A model generated the notes under the pieces. The model did no database searches and was not told the DNA's origin. It worked only from the letters and a program-made list of their open reading frames with translations. From positions 1 through 33,308 of the IMG/VR virus record IMGVR_UViG_3300027847_002038: 33,308 nucleotides of DNA. One strand, written 5' to 3'. The DNA comes from a virus. Shown here piece by piece: positions 6,860-15,100 of this stretch (its first letter is position 1; each line of letters starts with the position of its first letter). The position numbers were made by a program, and so were the translations under genes.

Positions 6860-7510
6860 ATGGCATTAGTAACCAAAGCCGACATTGTCAAATATATGGA
6901 CATGACTCTGAGTCCCTTGCAAGAGGACTCGGCTGATGTGATTTTGGCGGGTCTACAGTCTGAGATGGAAACCTATTTGGGTCGCCCGCTTGAGGTCAAC
7001 ACATACACGGACGAGGTGCATGTGATGGAATCCGATCATGTCGGCGTTCCCATGGGCTCCTTTTTCTACAATTATGACTCTTCTAGCGCTGTCTCTGGCG
7101 CCTGGCCCACCGTCTCGACCTTTACCGATCCGCCCGAGACGGTGTATCTCCGCAATAGTCCTATCGTAACTGTTACATCTGTTACGCGTAGGGGTGCGTC
7201 GGCTTCTGCCACTACGGACACGTTGGTGGAACATACAAATTATGTCATTCGCCGTTACGGAATCGACGTGTACGGCAGCCTGCCCAACGACAAGATCACG
7301 GTCACCTATACGGCAGGCTTGCTGGGTTCCGGCATCCCGATGTTCAAATTGATGATCTTGCGCGCTGCGGCTCGAGAGATGCAGAACATGCACGATGATG
7401 TTGTCGGCATCAAAGATCTCGATCCGAGAGAAACCACTCTGGCGGAAATCGGTTTCATGGAAAAAGAATTGCTCGCCATTAAGAGATACCGGCGCGTAAG
7501 GGTTTCGTAA
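6860..7510 (+). CDS. Head-tail connector protein (gp6-like)
   Basis: The N-terminal part of this 216-residue protein (ITKADI-like ALVTKADIVKYMD, then DSADVILAGLQSEMETYLGRPL) matches the helical start of phage head-tail connector/adaptor proteins of the HK97 gp6 type, which form a ring below the portal. It continues with a beta-rich insert and the typical PIVTVTSVTRRG and KITVTYTAG strands, ending in helices. The gene starts the structural block, directly before a Mu gpG-like gene. The ribosome-binding site is weak (GAGGA 12 bases upstream). Portal, protease and capsid genes, which usually precede it, are not in the window. Confidence 0.75.
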   Translation: MALVTKADIVKYMDMTLSPLQEDSADVILAGLQSEMETYLGRPLEVNTYTDEVHVMESDHVGVPMGSFFYNYDSSSAVSGAWPTVSTFTDPPETVYLRNSPIVTVTSVTRRGASASATTDTLVEHTNYVIRRYGIDVYGSLPNDKITVTYTAGLLGSGIPMFKLMILRAAAREMQNMHDDVVGIKDLDPRETTLAEIGFMEKELLAIKRYRRVRVS

Positions 7511-7980
7511 TGCGGATCGATATTGATGTCGAATACGACGACGACGAAGCCCAGAACAAAATCGATGCGATACAGCGCCGGGGTAAGAACTTCAAACCTC
7601 CCTTAGAGGAAATCCGCGACGAGTTGCAGAAAGCCTGGACCGGCAACTTCATGGCCAATGGTCTTGCCGTGGGAGGTTGGGCTCCGCTGGATGCAGAATA
7701 CGCGTCTTGGAAGGCTGTTCATTTCCCGGGAACGCCACCGCTCGTCCAGACTGGAGAACTTTTCAAAGCCATCTCCACTTTGCGTGGAGTAGAGATTGAC
7801 ATCGATCGCCACAAAGCCGAATTCAGCCTCAACAATATTCGGATAGCAAAGTTTCACCAGTATGGAACAGAACACATGGCCAAACGTGAAATCATTTTTG
7901 AACCAGCAGGCGCGAACAGGCGTTGGGGCAAGATGATGAGGGAATACCTTGAAGACGGCGGGGACGGAGATCTGTTGTAA
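7510..7980 (+). CDS. Virion morphogenesis / tail completion protein (Mu gpG-like)
   Basis: This 156-residue protein has the features of the phage virion morphogenesis family: a short N-terminal strand, LEEIRDELQKAWTGNF, the WAPLDAEYASWK motif, PLVQTGELFKAIS, then IAKFHQYGTEHMAKREIIFEP. That pattern of (W)xPL, L..TG.L and HQ.G....P.R is diagnostic for the family, which helps join head and tail. Its ATG overlaps the previous TAA by one base, and its own stop overlaps the next start in the same way. Confidence 0.8.
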   Translation: MRIDIDVEYDDDEAQNKIDAIQRRGKNFKPPLEEIRDELQKAWTGNFMANGLAVGGWAPLDAEYASWKAVHFPGTPPLVQTGELFKAISTLRGVEIDIDRHKAEFSLNNIRIAKFHQYGTEHMAKREIIFEPAGANRRWGKMMREYLEDGGDGDLL

Positions 7981-8681
7981 TGGCACTTCCTACACTTCGA
8001 TTAATGCACGGTGCACATTTTGCGAAGCAGTTTGTCACCGACTATCTGACTGGGGATCTTCCTGCTCGCGTACTCGATTACAGAAATGGCTGGGGAGGGC
8101 TCACGGACGCGGAACTACCTCTTCCTGTCAAATATCTCAGTTACGAACCCGTGGCATTGGACAAGTGGCCCACCATCATTACGGTTGCCCTCTCGACAAA
8201 CAACTTGGAGCGCGTCGGTTATGGCGGCGGAAGCACCGTTGCTTACGGTATGGACCCCGAATATCGGGTGGCATACAACATGAGAACTTACATTTGGTGT
8301 CGAGGTGGCAACTCGGAAAGCGCAACGCTGATTCGTGACCGTCTTACAACTGTTGTGCGTTCAGCCTTGTTGGATTATCCAAGCCTCAAAGCCACTGACC
8401 CTTCTCATTCCTTCCGGGCAGAGATTGACGAGTCGGGTATGAGGGAAGAATTTTCAGACCTTACCCCTCTAAAAGGTGAGCGTTTTTTGGCTGGTGCCTA
8501 TTTAGGGTATGAACTCTCCCTTGATGAAGTTGTGATGCGTAAGGCCTATGGCACAGTTGACGAAGACGGAGTTTCCTTCGGGGTTAAGAACGTCGGTCTG
8601 TCGAAGGACACTGCGGCTGGAGCGGCACTTCAGGAACTCTCACTCGCGACCGCCCCTGTTCAGGGTGGTGCTTCCGAATGA
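7980..8681 (+). CDS. Neck / tail terminator-like protein
   Basis: I do not recognise this 233-residue protein from a single motif, but its place after connector and gpG-like genes, and its mixed pattern with PTIITVALSTNNLERVG and YRVAYNMRTYIWCRG followed by a helix (ATLIRDRLTTVVRSAL), fits a tail terminator that caps the tail tube. The start overlaps the previous stop by one base. The C-terminus is Ala/Gly-rich and may be flexible. The functional call is inferred from synteny. Confidence 0.6.
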   Translation: MALPTLRLMHGAHFAKQFVTDYLTGDLPARVLDYRNGWGGLTDAELPLPVKYLSYEPVALDKWPTIITVALSTNNLERVGYGGGSTVAYGMDPEYRVAYNMRTYIWCRGGNSESATLIRDRLTTVVRSALLDYPSLKATDPSHSFRAEIDESGMREEFSDLTPLKGERFLAGAYLGYELSLDEVVMRKAYGTVDEDGVSFGVKNVGLSKDTAAGAALQELSLATAPVQGGASE

Positions 8682-8947
8682 TGCCCATTGTCGAAACCGA
8701 CTGCATCTGCAAAGAATTAACCAGCGCTCTTGATCCGGATGCCTTCGATTACGAACGCGCCAATGCTGTGGTAATTTACAACAACAGCGGATTCATCCTT
8801 ACGACTTGTGGGTATGGACACAGGGTGGCCATTTTTGCTTTAGGGCTGTGTTCTCCCGATCACCCAAACGTTGCGGATGCAATCGAACGTGGCTTGGTGG
8901 CAGTCAAGAGGAAGTATGATTCCTTCGGACATCCTGTAGGCGACTGA
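8678..8947 (+). CDS. Hypothetical small protein in the neck region
   Basis: This 89-residue product starts with ATG ATG at 8678, overlapping the preceding TGA. It has several cysteines (CICKEL, TTCGYG, GLCSPD) but they are not arranged as a clear metal site. The middle looks like beta strands (ANAVVIYNNSGFILT) and a helix follows (PNVADAIERGLVAVKRKY). Its position suggests a minor structural or assembly protein. No family is recognised. Confidence 0.6.
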   Translation: MMPIVETDCICKELTSALDPDAFDYERANAVVIYNNSGFILTTCGYGHRVAIFALGLCSPDHPNVADAIERGLVAVKRKYDSFGHPVGD

Positions 8948-8960
8948 TAAGGTACAATCT
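8948..8960 (+). promoter_or_regulatory. -10-like element just before a start codon (leaderless candidate)
   Basis: TAAGGTACAATCT contains the hexamer TACAAT at 8953-8958, six bases before ATG 8965. Transcription from it would begin at or next to the start codon. The same 13-base pattern with one difference lies in the same place before the gene at 21643. No good -35 box is visible, and the following gene lacks a well-spaced ribosome-binding site. Confidence 0.4.
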
Positions 8961-8964
8961 CATC

Positions 8965-9270
8965 ATGGCGAATAAAACTTTCAAGCATTCAGATCATGCA
9001 TCCCACCTCGACGATCCTGCCGGATTGACCTGGGTGCGAAACCCGACTATGGCCTCTTGCACGGTCACCAGCGAAGGTCATGTTCTACCATCAAAGACCT
9101 GTGGTGGAATGTCATCAGTAGATGACATCACTCGGGCACTCATCGAAAACAAAACACTTATCCCCTGTTCAGCCCCTGCCACTGATAGAGGAAAGCCTCG
9201 CGAAAAAGAGGTAAAACGGCCCGACGCGAAGAGTAGCGCCGGCGATACCCAGGAAGAGAAGTCAGATTAA
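8965..9270 (+). CDS. Hypothetical protein upstream of the tail sheath
   Basis: The first 70 residues of this 101-residue protein look folded, with HASHLDDPAGLTWVRNP and a SSVDDITRALIENKTL helix; residues 72-101 are charged, Lys/Glu-rich and probably disordered. No family is recognised. There is no ribosome-binding site at a normal distance: the only AAGG is 13 bases away. TACAAT six bases upstream of the ATG suggests a leaderless transcript. Its place between neck genes and the sheath gene suggests a small virion or assembly protein. Confidence 0.6.
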   Translation: MANKTFKHSDHASHLDDPAGLTWVRNPTMASCTVTSEGHVLPSKTCGGMSSVDDITRALIENKTLIPCSAPATDRGKPREKEVKRPDAKSSAGDTQEEKSD

Positions 9271-9305
9271 CGCACGGACTTCAGAAGGATGACTCTTCGG
9301 GGGCT

Positions 9306-9359
9306 CCATAGTGGTAATCTTATGGGTAGTAGTTGCACGAAGACCCCATAAGGTCCTCG
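9306..9359 (+). promoter_or_regulatory. Alternative hairpins upstream of the tail sheath gene
   Basis: Within the 124-base gap before the sheath gene three segments can pair in exclusive ways. CCATA (9306-9310) can pair with TATGG; CTTATGGG (9319-9326) pairs perfectly over 8 bases with CCCATAAG (9345-9352); and CGAaGACC (9338-9345) pairs with GGTCcTCG (9352-9359) around the loop CCATAA with one mismatch. The core ACCCCATAAGGT (9343-9354) recurs in a hairpin before the holin gene. This could be an RNA switch or a DNA operator. Confidence 0.4.
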
Positions 9360-9365
9360 TACAAT
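9360..9365 (+). promoter_or_regulatory. Possible -10 box of a sheath gene promoter
   Basis: TACAAT follows directly after the hairpin ending at 9359. A TTGCAC at 9333-9338 could be a -35 box but the 21-base spacing is too long for a standard sigma-70 promoter. If used, the transcript would have a leader of about 20 bases before the sheath ATG. Confidence 0.3.
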
Positions 9366-9394
9366 AATAGACGAATATCAACGGGACGGTTCAT

Positions 9395-10855
9395 ATGCCT
9401 GGTGTCACGATTTCAACTGCAGTCCGAAGTGGTCCAATAGGGAACACTATTCGGCCATCCTCACAGGCTTTCTTTTGTGGACTCGCCGATCGGGGTCCGA
9501 CAAACAAAGCCACCCTTTGTGCCAGCCTTGTCGACTTTGAGTCGGTCTACGGCCAGTACCAGTCCTATGCGTATCTTCACTCAACTGTGGAAACCTTCTT
9601 CGAAGAGGGTGGCACACAGTGCTGGATTAGTCGCGTAGCCGGCCCGGCAGCCACTACGGGGTTTGTAACCCTGAACGACGGAACCAACGACACGGTTACG
9701 TTCACTGCCAACGGTCCCGGTGCATGGAGTTCCGGTCTGTCAATCACCACGGCTGCTGGCAGCGTTGCTAACAGCAGGACCGTCACTCTTGCTCTCAGCG
9801 GCACAACGATTTTCGTAGCCTCGGACACTACGGCCACCGATCAGATCGTCAGCAAGTTCACCAGCAGCCCTATCGCTTCCTACTACGTCACCGTGACTGA
9901 CGAAGGCGGCGCACTGGTTGACATCTTCGCTAACGCCCAGTCGCTGTCAGCAGGCACCGATGATCGCGCCAACGTGACCTCTGCACATTACGTCACCGGT
10001 CTGACGAACTTCAACGACGCCTACGGGGTCGGTGCGGTGGCTTGCCCGGAGTCAGAGGTTCAGGCCGTATACCAGGGCCTGCTCTCTCACGCCAACTCTC
10101 ACAACCGGATCGCACTCATCCACTCGGCAGCGGCACAAACTTCCGCTCAAGCCGAAACGCTGGGAATCACCATCCGAAGCAACGAATCGAACGGTGAACA
10201 CGGTGCGTTGTATTGGCCGTGGGTCAATGTCCCAACTGCCCTCGCCGGTGTCACTCGCAAGATCCCACCGGATGGATACGTTGCAGCCTGTCGGGCACGC
10301 GCCCATAACGGCAAGGGTTCCCATCAGCCGGGCGCTGGCATCATTTCCGTAGCCCGCTGGGTGGCCTCTCTCGAAAGCGAAGCCAACTCGGCGGTCGGCA
10401 ACGCACTGGACTACGACAATGTCAACGCCCTCCGGGTCATTGACGGAGCCGTTCGGGTCTACGGTGCACGCTCCCTGTCAAATGACACGAGCAACTTCCG
10501 GTACATCACCGCCCAGGACACAGTCAACGGAGTCGTTTACGAGGCCAACAAGTCTCTCGAAGACTTGGTCTTCAGTGTTATCGACGGCCGAGGCAACATC
10601 TTCGCAGCGATTGCGGCCAGGTTGATAGCCATTCTGGAGCCACGCCGCACCTCGGGGGCCTTGTACGAAGCCTTCGATGCACTGGGCAGGCGAATCGACA
10701 TGGGCTACACCGTCAAGTGCGACAAGAGTCTCAACCCCGCGACACAGTTGGCGGATGGACTCGTCAAAGCAAAGATTGGCGTTCGGGTGTCTAGTGTCGG
10801 CGACCAAATCAATGTCGACATAGTCAAGAGCAACCTCACCACTTCAGTGGTGTAG
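9395..10855 (+). CDS. Tail sheath protein
   Basis: This 486-residue protein matches contractile tail sheath proteins, which polymerise around the tail tube and contract to drive it through the host envelope. The N-terminal PGVTI start, the segment with AFFCGLADRGPTNKATL, the FESVYGQYQ and VETFFEEGGTQCWISRVAG motifs, and the C-terminal region with ARSLSNDTSNFRYITAQ and ALGRRIDMGY are all typical. A central beta-rich domain (about residues 90-200) is the usual variable surface domain. Its presence assigns the phage a myovirus morphology. A weak GGGACGG ribosome-binding site precedes the ATG; the 124-base gap upstream holds hairpins and a possible promoter. Confidence 0.93.
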   Translation: MPGVTISTAVRSGPIGNTIRPSSQAFFCGLADRGPTNKATLCASLVDFESVYGQYQSYAYLHSTVETFFEEGGTQCWISRVAGPAATTGFVTLNDGTNDTVTFTANGPGAWSSGLSITTAAGSVANSRTVTLALSGTTIFVASDTTATDQIVSKFTSSPIASYYVTVTDEGGALVDIFANAQSLSAGTDDRANVTSAHYVTGLTNFNDAYGVGAVACPESEVQAVYQGLLSHANSHNRIALIHSAAAQTSAQAETLGITIRSNESNGEHGALYWPWVNVPTALAGVTRKIPPDGYVAACRARAHNGKGSHQPGAGIISVARWVASLESEANSAVGNALDYDNVNALRVIDGAVRVYGARSLSNDTSNFRYITAQDTVNGVVYEANKSLEDLVFSVIDGRGNIFAAIAARLIAILEPRRTSGALYEAFDALGRRIDMGYTVKCDKSLNPATQLADGLVKAKIGVRVSSVGDQINVDIVKSNLTTSVV

Positions 10856-10869
10856 ACGGAGGTACTTAA

Positions 10870-11370
10870 ATGCCACACGGTGGACCACAAAAACTTTCAC
10901 AGCGCCAGATCGTATGTTCGATCACTCCAGCGGACGACATCTCCCCTTCGTGGGGTGAGTTTCTATTCGCTCAGGTTTCCGGTGGTGAAATTACCGCAGC
11001 CGTAGAGAAGGTCTACGAAGGTGGAGCCGAGCACCCATCTGTGCTATGCGCCCCTTACGAAATCGGTGATATTACTGTCACGGCCCACATGGACGACAAA
11101 GAAGAGCAGAGCACGGAACCTGGCTTTGGTGGCCAGGGCGTTGCTGCCAAACTGGCACTTCTGAGGCCAAAGGTCGGGCGGGCTTACTACACGCTCAACG
11201 TGTACCTGACGGACTGCGACATCACAATCACCGGAACTGACCGGATCTACACCAGTGCGCTACTGGTAGGTATCACGGAGCCCGAAGGTGATGCTTCTTC
11301 GGGAGCACCAGCAACCTTCTCGCTAACCTTCGCCTGTCAGGGTGTTACTTCAGACTTGGCTTCACACTAA
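10870..11370 (+). CDS. Tail tube protein
   Basis: This 166-residue protein directly follows the sheath gene, the invariant position of the tail tube gene in contractile-tail phages, and has GGAGG seven bases before its ATG. It is beta-rich with motifs such as SGGEITAAVEKVYEGG and ITVTAHMDDKEE, as expected for the inner tube that forms hexameric rings threaded by the tape measure. The call rests on size, fold pattern and synteny. Confidence 0.85.
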   Translation: MPHGGPQKLSQRQIVCSITPADDISPSWGEFLFAQVSGGEITAAVEKVYEGGAEHPSVLCAPYEIGDITVTAHMDDKEEQSTEPGFGGQGVAAKLALLRPKVGRAYYTLNVYLTDCDITITGTDRIYTSALLVGITEPEGDASSGAPATFSLTFACQGVTSDLASH

Positions 11371-11416
11371 ATCTTTCCGACTTTCGGTAGTTGCTGTGAG
11401 CAAGTCGCGGGTGTGC

Positions 11417-11422
11417 TAGTTT
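11417..11422 (+). promoter_or_regulatory. Possible -10 box before the tail assembly chaperone (leaderless candidate)
   Basis: TAGTTT in the context TGTGCTAGTTT lies seven bases before ATG 11430. The gap between tube and chaperone genes is about 60 bases and no ribosome-binding site is visible. The match to a consensus -10 is modest. Confidence 0.3.
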
Positions 11423-11429
11423 TTTGCCC

Positions 11430-11981
11430 ATGAGCACTGAACTATACACAGACGAATCTTCTGAAGAAAAGCCAGCGGCAAAGAAGGCTGCCCCCACCGG
11501 CGCCCCAAAGGTCCCTGACATCCCAGAAGTCAGCATTCTCGAACGCCTCAGGGACACGATCTCCAAGGAAGTCGAACGATCTATCGTGTTGCTCGAAGTT
11601 CCCGAGCGTGAAGGGGTCATGCTTCGCATCAGCCCCAACATCAACCAATCAAAGATGCGCAATTGGCGCAAGCAGGCTGGTGAAGAAACCAAGAACGGGT
11701 TGGATCCAACCAAGTTCGCTTGTTACGTCGTTGGACATTCGACCGTTGGTGTCGAAATGGACGGCGAAGAAGTCATGGACGACGATGGTTATCCCTTGAA
11801 CTTCGCTTCTTCCGTGATTCTCAAGATGACCGGTGCCGGCCGTCCTGTACCGGATGCTGTTCGCAACTTCTTCGGAAACGATCCTCACGTCGAATCGGCT
11901 GCTCTTGCCGTTTTGGAAGCCGCAGGGTTCTCAGACGTTGTTGACACGGTGGACCCTATGAACGAATCTTCACTCTCCTAG
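11430..11981 (+). CDS. Tail assembly chaperone, zero-frame product (gpG-type)
   Basis: The protein has 183 residues from ATG 11430; a TTG two codons earlier is less likely. It lies between the tube and tape measure genes, where tailed phages encode a pair of tail assembly chaperones that keep the tape measure soluble and nucleate tube assembly. The N-terminus is disordered and Lys/Ala/Pro-rich (SSEEKPAAKKAAPTGAPK); then come a VERSIVLLEVPEREGVMLRI strand region and helices. The stop TAG at 11979-11981 is followed at once by an open -1 frame encoding a conserved-looking C-terminal domain, consistent with a programmed frameshift that makes a longer minor product. Confidence 0.8.
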   Translation: MSTELYTDESSEEKPAAKKAAPTGAPKVPDIPEVSILERLRDTISKEVERSIVLLEVPEREGVMLRISPNINQSKMRNWRKQAGEETKNGLDPTKFACYVVGHSTVGVEMDGEEVMDDDGYPLNFASSVILKMTGAGRPVPDAVRNFFGNDPHVESAALAVLEAAGFSDVVDTVDPMNESSLS

Positions 11982-12142
11982 GGGAAGATTCGTACATAAA
12001 GTCTGCAGCGCGACTGTCAGAAGCGTTCTCTACTAGTCCTGTAGAACTCCTTAAATGTGACGATTTCGAATGGGCTGTTCTGTTGGCTTGTGCTAAAGTT
12101 ATACAGGATGACCGGGAGAGACAAGAGCGGGCGAACAAGTAA
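11945..12142 (+). CDS. Tail assembly chaperone -1 frame extension (gpT-type)
   Basis: A frame offset by -1 is open from 11945 to TAA 12140-12142 and has no ATG, GTG or TTG start in its useful part. It encodes GEDSYIKSAARLSEAF, then SPVELLKCDDFEWAVLLACA and KVIQDDRERQERANK, the helical type of sequence usually found as the frameshifted half of phage tail chaperones. The slip must occur between 11945 and about 11978. No canonical X-XXY-YYZ heptamer is visible there; a single-tRNA slip at C-CCT (11954-11957) is a candidate. The long product would be about 240 residues. Confidence 0.7.
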   Translation, partial: HGGPYERIFTLLGEDSYIKSAARLSEAFSTSPVELLKCDDFEWAVLLACAKVIQDDRERQERANK

Positions 12143-12186
12143 AACTCCTCGTATCTAACCGGCTCTGAGTCCTCTCTGGAGCACAT

Positions 12187-15100
12187 ATGGCCGATGTAAA
12201 TCTTGTAGTCAGAGCCCACCTGCGCGGCGAGCGAGAACTAAACAAGGCTGAACGCAAACTAGCCAGAATCGCTCTTGCGGCAAAAGCGGCCGACAACAAC
12301 ATGGCCAGTCTCGGCGCTTCTTCTAAGAAGTTCGGCCGGATCATGGAGCAAACCTCCAAACGGTTTGAACTAATCATGACCGACTGGGACAAGTTGGTCA
12401 AGGGGTTCGGCTCACTGATCACCAAGGTGCTTGGTGGGGCAACCAAGTTCATGGTTGCCGAATTCGCGCTAGTAGCGGCTTCAATGATTGTTGTTCACGG
12501 CCTGTTCAAAATTGGTCGATGGTTAATGAAGGGGTACCACGGCGCCATCAAGATGATGGCCGGTGCAGCAGCGGGCGCTGCCGCTGCCCTGTCAGTTCTT
12601 TCTGCCGCTATTCGTGAGCAGCAAGCCGCCATGTTTTCCTACAAGGGTCTGGAACGGAATTACAAGGATCTCAAGGGTGGGATCGCTGCCGTAAGAATGG
12701 AAATGCGTGGCATGGCCACGGATGTGACGATGGCCGCTATGGGCATTGAGAACCTCAACACCATTTTTGCTGGTGCTAGTCAACGAGGCACTTTCAACAA
12801 GGGTCTGACCAAAGGCTTGATGGATATTGCTGCAGCGGGTCAGCCGCTTGAAGCAGCAGCGAAGTGGCTGGGTGAAGTAGTCGGTCTCCTGACTGACCCC
12901 AAGGTGAACATGGGTGAAATCAGGAAATCCTTCGAGGGCATGGGCGAGTTGGGGAAGAAGACCTGGGAGACACTCCGGAAGCGGGGTATCAACTCGGTCG
13001 AAAAAGTAAAGAATGCGATCCGAACTGGTCTCATATCTGAAATCGCTGGCGTTGAGGGTCAATGGGATGCGGTTTCTGGAACATTGGTCAGCCGATTCAA
13101 AGCGGCTTTTACTATTATTCGTACCGATTTTGCTGATATCGGTGATGCTTTCCTCGGAGACGTAAAAGGGTCTCTTGATGAAGTGACGATTATTTTCCGA
13201 CGTTTGCTGTTCAAGATTCGTGCTGATGTTGTCAGGTTTGGGAAGGGCGGTCTTCTCGGTGGCATGGTGTCGGCCATGGAGAAGATCGAAAGCGGAATGG
13301 TCAAACTTATGACCAAGTGGCTTCCCAAAGCGGAGGGCATGTTCGGGCGGATAGCCGATTGGTGGGGTCGGTTTACTGACGGGTGGAAGAAGGTCACATC
13401 TTCTCTTGCTCCGTTGCTGAGTGCCGCTCGAGTTCTTGAAGATATGTTCATGAACATTCTTCGTCCGATAGGTGATTATTTCAGCAGTTCATTTAAGAAC
13501 CTGAGAATTTTCTTGATTGATTCGAAGAAGGATTTCTTGGCGCATGGCACTGCGATCGGGAGTCTTCTTGAGGCACTACTTGGTTTTAAAACGGCATGGA
13601 CAGAAATGTTTCAAGACGCCATGCCGTTTATCAACAAAATGATCGATGGTGTAACCCAGTTGGTTGAAACGTTTACCAGTTTTGCCAAAGGAGTTAAGGG
13701 GTTGGTTGGTGGCATTACGGGGGGGAGATTTTCACCGCTCGGCAAGGCGGAAGGGAAGAATCCGGGATTAGGTTCCGCATTCACGATGATGGCTCTGAGT
13801 CAGGCGTTCAGGGGGGCGAAGAACACGAAGGGGACATTTGTAGAAAAGGGGCTTGATCTAAAAAACCTCAACAACATGACCGTGACTGCCGCAAATGTCA
13901 ACATTAACGGTGCACCCATGGGCGCAGGCGGTGGCGCAGGCGGCGGCGGTAAGGCTCTTGCTGATTACGGTTACGCCCCAAGCGCCGCAGTCATACATGC
14001 AACAAGGAATTCAACACTCGGACTTGGTGGTGGCGCAGCAGCAGCAGCAGGTGGCGCAGCGGCAGCAGGAGCAGGTGGCTGGGGTGCAATAGGCGGCAGC
14101 CTTGGCGTTGGCGGCGCAGCAGTCGGCCCTCGACTCTTCGGTGCGAACGACTACAACACTGCCGATAAATATCAATTTGGTCCGCCAGGCCAGGGTGTCA
14201 TGAGACCTGGCGCTGGTAGTGGAACGGGTTACACCTCCCCGAATGAACAACTCTCAATGGATACCTTGCTCGGCGAGCAGGCCGCCACGCCGTATTTCAA
14301 CGAGGGCACGATGCGCTTCCATCGTCGCGACAAGGAGTTTGGTGCCGGGAACATGGTCCCGAATGCGGTGGGAATGGCGTCGCTAGGGCTGTCGCCCTCG
14401 GGCGGCGTTCTTGAGGAGTACATGAAACCCCAGGGGGCCGCCGAGCAGGGATCTTTGTTTACATCGGATATTGGTGCGGCAGCCCCCGGCACCGGGCCTG
14501 GAGGATTCGTTGAGCCCGGCTTTAGTCGAACCGCCCTCGCACCCAGCGCGGCCGACAGACTCAAGCGGGAGGTTGCCGGGGGTGGGGGACTGGCCGCATC
14601 GCTGGGTGGTGCTTATGGCGACGGAACCGGTGCTAATGGACTCGATTTCAGCCAAATGACTCCGGGCCAACTGAAAGAGGTAATACGGGCGAACGAGGAA
14701 GTGGCCCGGCCGGGTGGCGGAGTGGAAAGAAATCCGTATTACGGGAAGAGTGTAGGAAGGTCCCTGGCGGGTGCTGCGCGCGGCAAGGCGGGCCGAAAGG
14801 CATTGAGGGGAAACCTCAAGGCGGCGTGGCAGCGAGAAAAGTTGATGAGCACCACTCGGTTAACGAGTGACCCGACAGGCCCCAAAACGCTCAGACAGAA
14901 GATGAGAACTAAAGCGATGCGACGGCTGGGCGCCGGCAGTGCTCGATCCGCCCAGATCAGAAATAAAGTGGGAAGTGGATCAGGTTTTGGCACGCGCATG
15001 GGTGTGGGCATGGGCATGGGTGTGGCGAGCGGCTTCATGAGTGACGAAGCCCAAGGGGCAATGAACCTTGGTTCCTCAATCGCCATGATCAATCCCCTGC

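Noticed and set aside
9343-9354. The shared 12-base word ACCCCATAAGGT taken as significant by itself
   Set aside because: Tens of chance 12-base matches are expected in a 33 kb sequence; only the shared intergenic and hairpin context makes it worth reporting.
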